The notes under the pieces were generated by a model. It made no database searches, was not told where the DNA came from, and saw nothing but the letters and a program-made list of their open reading frames with translations. From Diatrype stigma (Eukaryota > Ascomycota > Sordariomycetes > Xylariales > Diatrypaceae): a DNA stretch of 64,000 nucleotides. Of the stretch, positions 22,248 to 33,878 are shown one piece after another. A program made the translations under genes and the position numbers. The stretch covers positions 1 to 64,000 of the forward strand of contig JAKJXP020000122.1 in NCBI GenBank assembly GCA_022225965.2, in the 5' to 3' direction. The number at the start of each line of letters is the position of its first letter. The stretch's first letter is position 1.

Positions 22248-24371
22248 TGGCTTAATCGACCGATTTCTGATTAGCTGCTTTTTAGCAAATATGACTGATA
22301 CTATGGGATGCTAATGGTCTTAACCAAGTGCCATATAATTTAATTGCTATTTACCTAACTATAACCAATTGCATTAGATAAAGATAGCAACAGTCATGTT
22401 CAAATAAAGCCAGAGTGTTGATTTGGGGTGCTTCTGCCCGAATTGAACTGCCTAGCAGCTATAGTTTTCTACAGGGGGGGTCCCCCGGCTAGGCCCTTGT
22501 ATACCTAGGTAGGGTGTATGCATGCGCTCCCCTGTCCCCCAGCCCTGCCGGCTTCTGCGCTCTCGTCCAATGGGCGACCGGGTTTCGCTGTTTCGTTAGT
22601 TAATCGCCTGCACGGTTTGGCAATCTGACCACGCTGCCATGGAACTCATCAGAAGCACTTGAGGACCAGCGGGACGCCTAGCCAGCTATCATGGACAGGC
22701 ATACATACATACAGGTAGGTATCGCCTGACTCCGGAGACTGATCGCATGCCACTTCCGTCTCTTCTGGAAATGCGAATGGAATCGCTGAGAAGTCAGGTT
22801 GCGTGCTCCCGTACTACATAACCCAGATATGCTTCTTTTGCAGGTATATATACGTTATTCAGCCACTATTACACTAACTAGGTACCTAGGTACGATACAA
22901 CACTGTTCACCAATTTGAAAATACCTGTGGCATATGTGAGTAGGTACGATTCGATATTCTGAATCATACAACCCACCAGCGGCGGCATCCGAAAGCAGTC
23001 ACCTGTCTAAATCCGATCCTATCTCCATACAGCAACTACATGTATGTCGTAGTGAAGGCCTCCCTAGCGACATGGCTGCATGGGTCGATGGGTGAAGTTC
23101 ACACGCATGCAGAGACGGGCAATAACTACAGGCTAGCGCATGTGCTAACATCAAGTACCGGCCCATCCTGCCCATCACGAATGGCAACTTTTATTAGGCG
23201 TGGTCATTTGTGATATATCTTGTGCCATCTCGGCGGTTGCCATCTCGGCGGTTCAAGTTCCAACATACTATATAGACCGCAATAGCCAACACCGTAAAGC
23301 TCAGGAGGACCACGTCTCTATCTCAAGGGGGTTCAGTAGTTAAGTATAGACCACGGTCTTTGACGCACGGGGTGTACTGGCTGGTGGATTGTCACTGTAC
23401 GTACAAAAATGCCTCCCCTCTCTAAGGTAGGATCTGGCGCCAGGGACAGTCACGATAAGTACTGTATAACACTCGAACGAATATACATCTCGATGAACAG
23501 CAGGGATTACGCTGTTTACTAATGCGTGGTCTGATGACCTTTTACTCTGGGCCCCCTGGCCCCCAGGCCCCAGGCTACATGAAGTTTTTCTGCCCCCCCC
23601 CCCCCCCCCCCTTCCCGAGGTCCCCACCACGGTCCGGGACTGAAAGCCTTCGCTATGAAGGGATTACAGGTGCTCTTGTAGGTTCAACGAGAAGCCTTGT
23701 GGAAAAGGACCTAAGGACAGGCTGATGTCTACCTACTCATCCTACACTACAACTCACCATGAAGACAAAAGCTCGTTCCTATCGAAATCAGAGTCCCCTG
23801 AACTATAAGAAATATCTACCCCTATGTAGAAAGCCCCTCCTATATAGCTATACCGCCATTTTGTGACGATGTTCGGATGACGGGGCGGCCTGGCCTGAAC
23901 TAACTATAAGGTAGCAACTGATGGATGGATGGCCGCCCTCGGGCTCTATCGCTCTTCCGACACGGCAAACATTGGCACATGGGAAACCCGACAATTCGAT
24001 CACGCCCGAAGCGGTAAGACGAGCGGGACGCTATTGGCCGTTCTGCGCAAAACCGGGCCGGGAAGAGGTGCATGCTTAGGCACATACTTGCCTATATACG
24101 CAGTCCCCCACTAAGCTATTTGACGTGAGTATATACACTAGAGTATACTGACTGGTATACTACTGCTAGTCAGAGCGGTGGGTGGACACCTGTAGAAATC
24201 CGCATGAGCCAACAGAGGTGGATATATTGGAAAGAGAAGTTCAAGAAAGAAATAGGGGAAGAAACGAAGAAAAGAAAAAGCGCAAGGCTGGGCGCCGGCT
24301 CGGGATGTCTGGATGTTGGATTTTGGTTGGTGGGGTTGGCGCTTGCTCGCTTGTCATCGACGATCTGCTAA
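22248..24371. other. 2.1 kb without a supported gene
   Basis: GC-balanced DNA with a C run (about 23594-23611), CATACATACATACAGG-type microsatellite near 22700 and many stop codons. I see no domain or consistent codon use on either strand. Confidence 0.4.
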
Positions 24372-24373
24372 TA

Positions 24374-24417
24374 ACGTATTAGCCCCAAAGATCGGCCAGC
24401 CCCAAAGCTCGGCCACC
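24374..24417 (+). repeat. left terminal inverted repeat of the Fot1-like element
   Basis: Identical over 44 bases to the reverse complement of 26188-26231. It keeps CpA sites that RIP normally mutates. Confidence 0.93.
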
Positions 24418-24539
24418 CTCAGCCCACAATTTATTCCACCTATAGACCCTCCCAGAACCCCCCCCCTATTGCAACACCACAAATCACTTTATACTACGGT
24501 TTATTCGAATACATCAAAGTCAGTTTTCAACTTTTTCCA

Positions 24540-26085
24540 TACGTTCTTTACGAAGGTTATTCGCCCTTTAAGCACTTTGTTGCGTTCCTTTTCGGTTATC
24601 TTTTAATATTCAGCTTATTTCCGTTCCTGCTTTTCCCGAAGAGCGTTCTTTATTATTAATACCCTTGCCCCTTAATAATGCTTGCCATTGCCCTTATTTC
24701 TTCTGCTCTTTTCTTATTTCTTTACTAAGCCTTCGTTAATTATTTATAAGGATTATATATAAATTAAGCTGGTTAAATAGGTTTCCCTTATAAAGCATAT
24801 ACCTTCTTTTAACGGAATTGGATATATAATATTAAGCTTATTAACGATATCGTTAATGCGGCGAATTAATTCCTTTTTAGGCTTTGCCGTTATACTAACT
24901 TATTACCTATTAAAATTTCGGAACGTAATTAATGAAAGCATTTGCGGCCGATATTTGGAAAATACTTTATTTAAATCAAGTAATAACAATTCCAAACCTT
25001 TTTAAATACCTGGTATATTCGATATAATAAAACGTCGAACTTTTTAATAATATAACAGAAAATGCCGATTATTAACGGTTCGAATTCCGAATAAAAACCG
25101 CTCGCTAATAATCTTCTTATATAACTTAGCTAATAAATTAAAAATACCAACGTTAAGAAATTATAATACATATATAACGTAAAAGGAAAAACAAAAAAAT
25201 ACGATTTTATTTTCGTTATAATATTTAATAAATTCGAAAAAAATATAATTCGAATGCTTATCGAAAATTAATAACCTATAAATGCCATATAATAAAGGCT
25301 TCGTATAACGATCGAAATGCTTTAACCAATTAAGGGCAATCTCTTAATTAATTCATTTATTCGAATTAACTTAAATTATCGTTCGGCTATTAATAGCTTC
25401 ATTTATTTAACTTTGTTATATTCGCTGGCCTTAAAAAATAATATAAAACGAAAGGCTATAATTCTTTAAATTAATACACTCGATAATAAATATTTATTCG
25501 CAATTTCCGAATTAATTGTTAAAGGCTTATTTATTCTTTCGGAAAATAATTACCTTGGCATTATTTTTAATCCCCTTTATTATTCCCTTTTTGTTTATAT
25601 TAAAAATATCGTCTTTAATAATACCATACGTTAAAAAAATTGCTTTAATAAAATTAAACCATTCGGAAATAATTTGGTAATTCGTACCGTTCCGGCGGCG
25701 TTAATCGAGAACTCGGGATTTCTTTAGCTTGATTTCGAAATAACGGGCCAGAAACTTTTTATACCAATTATGCCCAAACGGGCGGAAATCGTTTTTCGCT
25801 GCTAAAAACTTGCGGACAAGGAACTTAAGGTTTTATATCGTTAACAGCCAGCCTTAAGCAAAAAGCTAAAAACAGGCCCGTACGACGGCTTCTTTTTCGG
25901 CTAATAATAATCGTTACATATCGATATAAACTTTTCCGTTGGATAATTTCCCATTACGGCGGTTTTAAAGGATGATTCGAAAAATATCGAAAGTCTTCGC
26001 AGCTTAGCGTATAAAAATAAGTTGCCCGTTAATAAAGGCTTCGAAAGCTAATTAAATTCGAACTTCTTAGCTTTCGGCGGCCATT
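24540..26085 (-). pseudogene. pogo/Fot1-type transposase remnant
   Basis: Reading the minus strand from a Met near 26083 and ignoring many stops gives, in order, an N-terminal helix-turn-helix (INGQLIFIR then AAKTFDI, then NRRNGK), a CENP-B-type HTH region (HNWYKKFLARY), and the first DDE block near 25586-25617. The Phe-x-Asp-Glu of the active family reads F-N-I-N-K there, so the catalytic Asp is lost through a transition. The C-terminal part near 24560-24700 is Lys/Arg/Glu-rich, as in Fot1-like proteins. It is non-functional. Confidence 0.85.
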
Positions 26086-26187
26086 ATAGCAAAAAATCGG
26101 GCTTCAAAAGCTTCAGAATTGCTATTAATAAATGGTTATATTATTATTGTTATTATTATTAATAAGGGAAAGAAAAGTCGGAAATTA

Positions 26188-26231
26188 GGTGGCCGAGCTT
26201 TGGGGCTGGCCGATCTTTGGGGCTAATACGT
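26188..26231 (+). repeat. right terminal inverted repeat of the Fot1-like element
   Basis: Reverse complement of 24374-24417 with no mismatch, followed by TA. Confidence 0.93.
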
Positions 26232-26233
26232 TA

Positions 26234-27060
26234 ACCCCGGCTGCCATGTCCCATCCGAATTTAGACTCCGGTATTGCCGCTCAGCCCGACGTTGCACACA
26301 TGGGTTCTTACTACTACATGGTAACTGGTATCAGTCCGAAGTACCTACCTAAGTAGGCGGGCGGCGGCTATTTTCATGAACCCGTTGGGTTGGCCGAAAG
26401 CGCGAGCGACGAACCAACGAAGAAATGACTCGGTTCCCATCATCGCAAACTCTTTAACTAAAGTAGGCAGTACTACATTCATAGATGGCTAGTGACTTGG
26501 TTAGCTACCAGACTTACCTAGATAATCCGACTTAGACAGCTATGTGCAAAAAGTCAAGATCGCATACATAGTAACTATCTTACAACTAGGCCGGACTAGG
26601 TACCCGGCACGGCAGCTGCGGCAGGCGATGGATGCTCAGCTGAGCCCTCTTTGCCGTGGGTGAGACACCAACCAGGTTACCGGGATTGGTCATCATCGTG
26701 GGGGATCTCGGTATCATGGGGCTGGCTCGGAAGAAGCCGATGCGCCTCATAAGCAGAGCTAGTATCGTGTAATCCATCATACGGATTAGGTACGCAGCGT
26801 CAGAAGCCTCTTAGCTTACTGACCGACTGACCGCTCCTGTATTCGGCAAGTACAGGTCAATGAAGGCAGGTTTGGGACGGACTTGACGTCGAGCACCCGA
26901 TTCATACATAGCCACTGCTACTGTCTAAAATGACTTGAAAACTGGCGTCACGGATCTCATTATCTTCTGATTCTTCGTGCTAGGTAACTCTCTCTCTGTA
27001 CGTACGTGTGGGGGGCCGAAGGGGGGAGGGGGGGATATTATGTGCGTTTTTCCCATGAGC
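26234..27060. other. intergenic, no gene seen
   Basis: GC-balanced DNA between the transposon and the 3' end of the metallo-beta-lactamase gene. No supported feature. Confidence 0.45.
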
Positions 27061-28170
27061 CTACAAACTACTCGAACGGTCCTTAAGGCGCCAACTGTCT
27101 TCCCCCTCCAACACGACCTTATCTTCGGCCCTAAGCTTCCGCAAGATCTGGACGACACCGCCCCGGGCGGGCAGGTGGAGACTCTCGGGCACGTCGCGAT
27201 AGATGACCTTGACCAGCTCCATCGAGGACCACCAGCTATGCTTGCCCGTCTGCTGCTCCGAGCCAGTAGCAGTAGTAGTAGTAGTAGTAGTAGTCGCAGG
27301 CGACGTCGGGCTTCCCGTTCTTCCCCCCTCCTCCTTCTCCGAAGCTAGGGTCTGCAGCACCTGGACCTCCCTCTGGTGCCGGTGCCGTATGTACTCGGAT
27401 ATCTTGGCCCGCGCGTCCGGCAGCGCGGGGCCGTGGCCGGGGTACGCCCGCCAGCCGCCGCCGCCGCCGCCGCCCGACACGAGACCCTCCATCCGGGCCA
27501 GGCTCCGGAGGTAGGTCCCCAGGTCCTCGAACACGGCCGTGCCCTGCCCCAGCACGTTGTCGCCCGTGAGCAGCGCGTCCGCGCCCTCCTCCCCTTCCCC
27601 ATCCTCCCGCACCACGAAGGCCATGTGGTCCGTCGTGTGGCCCGGCGTGTGCACGGCCGTCAGTCTCGCGCCCTCTACCGCGAACGTCTGCCCGTCTTCG
27701 ATGTTTAAGATTGTGGTCGTCTGCTGGTGACTATTATTACTGCCACCACCACTGTTGTCATCACTAGTATGCAGGCTGCCCCCGGTGGTAGCGGGGCTGT
27801 GTTTGTAGACGGCGGTCCCCGGCGCGTGCTCCAGGAGCTGCGCGATGCCGCCCACGTGGTCCGGGTGCCAGTGGGTGACGAGGGCCTCCCGGACGCGGGC
27901 CCGCTCCGCCTCGAGGGTGCGCTTCAGGGCCGCGATCCACGACGGCTTGCCCTCCCCGGTGTCGACGAGCAGCCGCTCGGGCCCCGTGCCGAGCAGGTAG
28001 GTGTTGGTGCCCTGCAGCGTGAACTTGCCCGGGTTGCCGCCCAGGATGCGGATGCAGGCCGGGCTGAGCCGCTCCACCTCGGGGAGGGGCACGAGCTGCT
28101 GGGACGCCATCTGGATCTTCCGGGTTGTAGTGGTAGTAGCAGTGCCGAATGCGGCCCGAGATGCTCTCAT
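27061..28170 (-). CDS. LACTB2-like metallo-beta-lactamase-fold hydrolase
   Basis: A single-exon gene of 369 residues. The fold's metal ligands are all present: HWHPDH (H100, H102, D104, H105), HTPGH (H174), LTGDN (D204) and YPGHGP (H246). The opening RILGGNPGKFTLQGTNTYLLG and THWHPDHVGG place it in the LACTB2 family, whose animal member is a mitochondrial single-strand endoribonuclease. Close fungal relatives act as thioesterases releasing aromatic polyketides (nscB/AptB/ACTE type). No polyketide synthase is in this window, so the housekeeping role is more likely. The first 20 residues are basic and Thr-rich and could be a mitochondrial presequence; a second Met at 21 gives a cytosolic alternative. 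Thr, Gly and Ser runs in two loops come from trinucleotide repeats and look like unstructured insertions. Confidence 0.87.
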   Translation of the reverse strand: MRASRAAFGTATTTTTRKIQMASQQLVPLPEVERLSPACIRILGGNPGKFTLQGTNTYLLGTGPERLLVDTGEGKPSWIAALKRTLEAERARVREALVTHWHPDHVGGIAQLLEHAPGTAVYKHSPATTGGSLHTSDDNSGGGSNNSHQQTTTILNIEDGQTFAVEGARLTAVHTPGHTTDHMAFVVREDGEGEEGADALLTGDNVLGQGTAVFEDLGTYLRSLARMEGLVSGGGGGGGWRAYPGHGPALPDARAKISEYIRHRHQREVQVLQTLASEKEEGGRTGSPTSPATTTTTTTTATGSEQQTGKHSWWSSMELVKVIYRDVPESLHLPARGGVVQILRKLRAEDKVVLEGEDSWRLKDRSSSL

Positions 28171-29729
28171 GCCAAAACAGAAAAGAAAGGCAGCAAAATT
28201 GTAGTTTCGAAGCTGTAATTAGTAAGGTGTGAAGGGCCAGGTTCAGCGGGTTGTTAAGTTGACCTTGGAATTGTCAATGAGAAAACAAGGCGAATACGCC
28301 TCGGCTGTACCGAGGTTCGTTCGTAATTCTCTGCCGATATGAGAACATCGACATTACCGATACCTCCGTGCCTTATTAGCAGGTGATCATTGGTTGTTCA
28401 CTACGTGCGTATAATCCAACAACGCTTTGTCGTATGGTGGTACTATCAATATATTCTTCCTGGGTACCAATCAGCCCCGGCCTATCTACCTGCGTACCAA
28501 GTGATAGGACGGCCTATCGGTAGGCACTCTGTCCGGGGAATCTATTTTCGGGTTTGGGGGAGGGGAGCGATATCGTCATTGAGGCACCTGCACCACCGCA
28601 GCCAGCCCGGGCGTTCAGGCGTTCAGGCGTTCAGGCGTTCAGACGTTCAGCTGCGGCAGGCAGGGTGGAGCACCAGCAGCAGGTGGTCGGGGGTTCGGCA
28701 GATTTAGCTCCTAGCAAAAAGTTAAAAAGTCTCGGGATGAACCCCTGATTGACGTGTTTAGCGTAATCAGCAATCAGCAATCAGCAATCAGTGATCTGTG
28801 ATCTGTGATCTGTGAAGTGCTGTAACTTGTAAGCCGATAAGAAATTCTAGCGATTGCCGATTGCCTCAGCTGTAATCTAGAGGTCTCAGTCAGTAGGTTG
28901 TTACATACATCCATGTAGTAATGTTAAATACTTAGTTACCCGGCCTGGAACTTAAGGTATAGCGCATGGCGTGTAGCGTGCAGCGTGTAGCGTAGCGTAC
29001 AGCGTGTAGGTATGCCTCAGTACCTAAGGAGCCGTCCGTGCGATTGATTGATTGAATCACCTCCAGCTTCACTTACCTCGTACAGCTCGTATAATATACA
29101 GAGCTGGGCAAGAACCTTGAGGTCATTGAGCTGGAGTTAGTCATCTGTAAGTGCATCTGTCTCTTGTTGATGATATTCGTGTTTGTATTTGATATTTGAT
29201 ACAAAATCCATAATACTCATTACAATCCATCGAACTAACGCCCGTGTTGTATCGTACTAGCATCTCGTACTGCTACATAGAGACGCCGATCGGATCGCAT
29301 ACTGTAATACTGTAAATAACGTTGGCGTTCGTTCGTTCGGTGGTCGCTTTACTGAACCGCGAAGCTGAAAAGCTACCCTATCTACGCCCTCCGTTTACCG
29401 CGCCCTCCACGCCCTCTCCGTCGCGACTTCGATCCTAGCCTTTCCTTCGTCCATCTAGTAGCCACGTGTGCGGGCACCGATTGCCGTGAACCTCCAGACA
29501 TCGCCGCCTTTTCTACTGTCCCAAGCCCGATCTCGTGGACGTGTGTGCGCGTGGGCCAGCCACCATAGAGTTCGGTAGACGGAGGTTTGCGCCGCGGCTT
29601 AAAGGTGTTTTGTGCTGCTTAAAAATTGCTCTCTCGTCCTGCCGGCGTCGACCTCTTCCCTCGCCTCGCCTCGCCGTATCGCATCTCGAGCCTTGTTGTA
29701 TCCCATATAGTCGCTGGAACGTGGACAAT
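28171..29729. other. intergenic between divergent genes, with minisatellites
   Basis: About 1.5 kb between the hydrolase (minus) and UBP8 (plus), so it should hold both promoters. It contains an 8-bp unit GCGTTCAG repeated five times (28611-28650), AATCAGC four times followed by TGATCTG three times (28765-28812), and a degenerate CAGCGTGTAG array near 28968-29010. No gene. Confidence 0.55.
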
Positions 29730-31747
29730 ATGGCTGCTCGGCCTACCACTCCAGCATCGCCTAAGGATGTCAAGATCAAGTCGCCTGTGGCAGGGACCCC
29801 TCTGTTTGGCTGTGGTTAGTACTGCGAAGTCTACAGACTACCTAGAGTCCTGCCTGCAATACATAAGTCCCCTAGGTTCTTGTCTGCTGATACATCTCGA
29901 ATGTCGGATCTAGAACACGTGGAATTACTCTTGTCCAATAGCCAGGATATCGTAAACAGCTCTATACAGTACTACAAGATGCTGTTGCGGGTCATCTTCG
30001 ACAAAGCTCCAGCCGTGCCCCAAACATTCAAGAGCCCAGACGGTCTCATCGCCACGTCGCTGACCTCCAACTACCTGTGCTTACAGTGCAGTGCCATTGT
30101 GCCCGAGGAGGACCGCGAGAAGCATGGCCAAAAGAAGAGCCATCGGTTCTGTGAGCTGTGAAATGACATTCCAAGTTTTGGCCGTTATTAACATGTGACA
30201 GATGTGGACTCCAGAAGTGGCGCCCTCTTTTGCCAGTTCTGCCAGGACTTCGTCTGGGACCCAACGTTGGAGGAACTGAGAGTGAGAAAGATAGGAACTG
30301 GCTCATTTTCCGGTAAGTTCGCTAGCAGCGGCCCCCTATCATATGGACAAGCGTCCCCAAAAAGGAGGCCTTGCCATTCAGCCCCGGCCAGAGTGGACTG
30401 ACATGCGTGTTCAGGTCGCAAGAGGAAACACGAAGAGATGTTTTCGGACTCAGTCAAAGATACTAAGGACGATCCTCGTTATATATCTACCAACACAGGG
30501 GCAGCGTCATGCCGGGCAGATGGTCTCCGCGGCATATACAATGCTGGCGCGACCTGCTACCAGAACGTAGTCCTCCAGAGCTTTCTCCACAACCCCCTAC
30601 TCCGGAACTTCTACCTCGGTGATGGACATCAGAGCGGCAATTGTGAGGTCTCGCACTGTCTGAGCTGCTCAATGGAGGACATGTTCCAGGATTTCTACGC
30701 GTTGGAAAACACCAATGGCTATACGGCAGCTAACATCCTATCCGGATTTTGGATTTCCGAAAAGAAGGCGTTTGAGAATCTGGTAACGACCAAAGAGCAG
30801 GATGCACACGAGTTCTTTCAGTTCCTTGCCGAAGAGTTGCATGAAAGAAACGGAGATGGCAAGAAGCCCGAGGTTGGCAGCGAGCATAGTTGTAACTGCA
30901 TCATTCATCAGACATTTTACGGCAAGCTGAGCAGCACGACAACGTGTCAGCACTGCAAGGGCGTTACGAACGCTACCGAGTCCTTCCTTGACCTGAGTCT
31001 GGGTCTGGAGAATCTGTCGCAGAAAAGAGGCAAGAAGGCAAGCAGAGTTGGCTCGCTGAGGCTGCAAGACTGTCTGGATGAAGAGTACATAAAGTCCGAT
31101 AGGTGCGAATATCGGTGTCGAAACTGCCATGAAACCTCTCAGGCACGGAGGGACCACACCATAAAACTATTACCGAATGTGCTCTCGATCCAGCTCAAGG
31201 TTTGTTTCCCTGGATTCCTCATTCTCATGGCAGGTGTTAACGGAAGCTCCAGAGATTCGAATTTAAGCAGGGATCTCGTGACAAATCCGCATCGAAGATC
31301 AGCACCCAAGTACAGTTCCCTATGCAGCTTAACATGCTCCCCTATACGACACGTGGGAGAAGCCCCGATGTCAAAGATAACCCAGAACTGAGTCGGTCGT
31401 GTACATATGATCTCTTGAGCGTCGTCGAACACGTCGGAGAGATCGACACAGGTATATGAGCGCTCTTAATCCCCGGTATATGAAAACTCCAGGATTCCCG
31501 GTTCTAACCAGCCACCAGGTCATTATGTATCGTACTGCAAGGTAGAAGATCAGGTAAGTGGCAACGCAAACGCAACCCCCCTCCCCGGATGTTTTTTATT
31601 CCTTTTTTCTCGGTGTGCGTTGTATACTGATTACTCTGCGCGTAGTGGTTCTCCTGTAACGATCACAGAGTCGAATTGGCCAAGAAATCCGATGTTCTCA
31701 ATTCCCAGGCCTACTTGTTGTTCTATATCAGCCGATCGTGCCAATAA
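29730..31747 (+). CDS. UBP8: UBP8-type ubiquitin hydrolase of the SAGA complex
   Basis: Seven exons join to 517 residues: 29730-29814, 29914-30150, 30202-30312, 30415-31199, 31253-31451, 31519-31553, 31646-31747. After a short Pro/Lys leader, the sequence GC-EHVELLL begins a ZnF-UBP domain (YLCLQCSAIV, HRFYVDSRSG, LFCQFCQDFVWDP). The USP catalytic domain follows with Cys box GIYNAGATCYQN (C192), a four-Cys zinc site (NCEVSHCLSCSM region and CQHC...CRNC), His box GHYVSYCK (H474) and WFSCNDHRV near the end. ZnF-UBP plus this USP type is characteristic of yeast Ubp8/USP22, which removes ubiquitin from histone H2B within SAGA. All catalytic residues are intact. Six introns of 51-102 bases keep frame throughout. 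Confidence 0.93.
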
Positions 31748-33805
31748 ACCGGCTCAGAAATAGGGGCTCGTTTTTCTATTTTACTCGTTTCAAGGGAGAG
31801 GGCGGTCTGGTATGAATGATACGGTGCGGACGCAGGCGGTCTAAGCAAGTCAAGCATTTACATGGATGGGCACGGAAAGCGACGATTTTTCTTTTTTTCG
31901 GGTTTCCCTAGTCTTCTTCTCTTTACATTCTTACACGCATTACATATGTACGCATGTGGGTGCGTCTGTTGTCTCAGGATAGAGCGGCTGGCTGTTACAT
32001 AGAAAGAAAGAGAGAGAGAGAGAGAGAGGAGCATCGACATCACCATCATATCATATCATTATGCTAAGGCGTTTGGCTGGGTTGCCACTTTAGAATTATC
32101 TCGTCCTCTCGCCCGACTGGGCAGGATTCTACTTGGCTTCTCTTTTCTTCTTCCTCCCAACTTCGTTGCATGGATACAAATGCTACACAGGTTAACAAGT
32201 GCTTATCTGATGGACGGACGGACGGAAAAGTAGACCAGCAGGCGTTGTGGTACTTCAATAGTCAAGTCTATTTTAACCCAACTCCGAACACACCGTCTAC
32301 TTGTCGGGGCACGCAGCTTTGTCCTTCTCCGTCTATCAGGCTCATGCGTGACATGTTTCCACAGTGAGGATGCTCTCCGGTATGATCATAGTCAGGTGAA
32401 GGGAGACCACTGTTGCTGAGGTCGGGTGTCAACAATGCCGTGCCTCTGTTAACAACTAAAGACCACTGTCCACATAGTATGCTTTCTCGGTAGATAACTA
32501 TTAGCTAGCAACTTGATAATTATCCCGAGCTACAAAGTAATCCAACTCGGTCTCGTCGGACCAAAATCCAGAGCGGGCTCTTTTGGGGACCCAGTCGCCT
32601 AGTTATATATCAAAGAAGTCCACCAAGGGTAAGATACAAAGCATGTTGTCGCTTCGGACTGACCCGTCTAACTTATTGGGGAGGCATAGATAGTTACTTG
32701 ACTATTTGACAAGAGTACTTAGTAATAAGAGCGGGTTTCATAGTAAATCCACCAAGACTCACATCTTTCTGAGGTTAATAGTTACTTACTGGGGGAAGCT
32801 TCCCTCCAAGCAAGCAGCTGGATGACGGAACGCGCAAGGCCTTCGGACTGTTCTTGGTAGGGGAGGAAGACTGAGTTACAGGATAATTTCCTTCATAGTA
32901 GGTAGGTTATTCCAAGTAGCCTTTGGGAGTTTGTGTCTTATAGCAATAGGGTTTTTGTTGAAACACAATCTTTCAGTGTAGGACATATGACTAGGATTAT
33001 ATTTGTGGCATAGAAAGAAACATACACGGGAACAGAGAATTTAAGCTATTATGATAGTATTAACATGCCGTTTCTCCTTTCCTTCTCTCCCTCTCCGATT
33101 CTCTCTCTGTTATCCTAGCATCGGGGGATCTTATAGGAACCAACCATATAATGCCGAGGGATATCATACTAATTCGCAGTCATCACCCGTCACCTCCTCA
33201 GGAGTTTGTGCCAGCAGGCAGTAGGGCAATAGTTACCGCTAAGACACGATTACCTGATCAAGACTATAAGGAATGCCGCTGGTAAAATCCCAGCTACGCA
33301 TTAGAACTTGTATATCCAAACACTATCAACTTCACGTAGCCATGAAAGGGCTATGGCTAGTAGTAATACATGGTGATTGACGCCAGGGGGGCGTCGCAGA
33401 GCCTCGGTGCATATAGGCGTACTTAGCTAGGATTTTATACTGTAATACGTAATATAAAGACCTACTTACCAAATCACGTCCGAAGACGCGCCATCTGTAT
33501 ACCTTAGGCAGTCTAATCTGTATCCCCATCGCGGCCTTTGAAAAGTCGTATTAGTGTATCAAACTTTCAAACTGGGTCGTACGGTTCCGCTATAGCCCTA
33601 GTGTCGTTGTCTAACTAGATCGCGAACCGAGACTACCGAATATCCCTAGTCTCTAGTACCCCTAGTGTAAAGCGCTTACATAGTATAGGGCTTAAGTGCC
33701 ACGCACCGGAGCGCTTAGTATATGACGGAGGAGAAAAAAGGAAAAAAAGAAGCAAAAAAAATCAAATTCGAAGGATCTCGCTTGAACGAGATGCATCGGG
33801 AATTG
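31748..33805. other. 2 kb without a supported gene
   Basis: UBP8 3' region followed by long non-coding DNA. Contains an AG microsatellite (about 32007-32027) and GACG repeats near 32213-32224. Nothing else is recognisable. Confidence 0.45.
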
Positions 33806-33878
33806 AGCCCGATGCGGGGGTCGAACCCGCAACCTCAAGATTAAGAGTCTTGCGCTCTACCGATTGAGCTAACCGGGC
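33806..33878 (-). tRNA. tRNA-Lys(CTT)
   Basis: The 73-nt minus-strand sequence folds as a standard tRNA: acceptor GCCCGGT against ATCGGGC, D arm TAGCTCAATCGGTAGAGC, anticodon loop ACTCTTAAT with CTT at 34-36, and T arm GCGGG-TTCGACC-CCCGC. There is no intron. The discriminator base is T. Confidence 0.95.

Larger units (their letters stand above)
24374..26231 (-). mobile_element. Fot1/pogo-type DNA transposon, interior RIP-mutated
   Basis: A 1858-bp element with perfect 44-bp terminal inverted repeats (24374-24417 and 26188-26231) starting ACGTATTAGCCCC. It is flanked by TA on both sides (24372-24373 and 26232-26233), the target duplication of the Tc1/mariner superfamily. Each repeat holds two tandem 17-base units, AGCCCCAAAGATCGGCC and AGCCCCAAAGCTCGGCC, probably transposase binding sites. 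The interior is AT-rich with RIP character and carries a broken transposase on the minus strand. Size, TA duplication, repeat length and transposase all match fungal Fot1-like elements. Confidence 0.92.

Noticed and set aside
27061..28170. Part of a secondary-metabolite cluster
   Set aside because: Neighbours are a deubiquitinase and a transposon; no synthase, tailoring enzyme or regulator is present.
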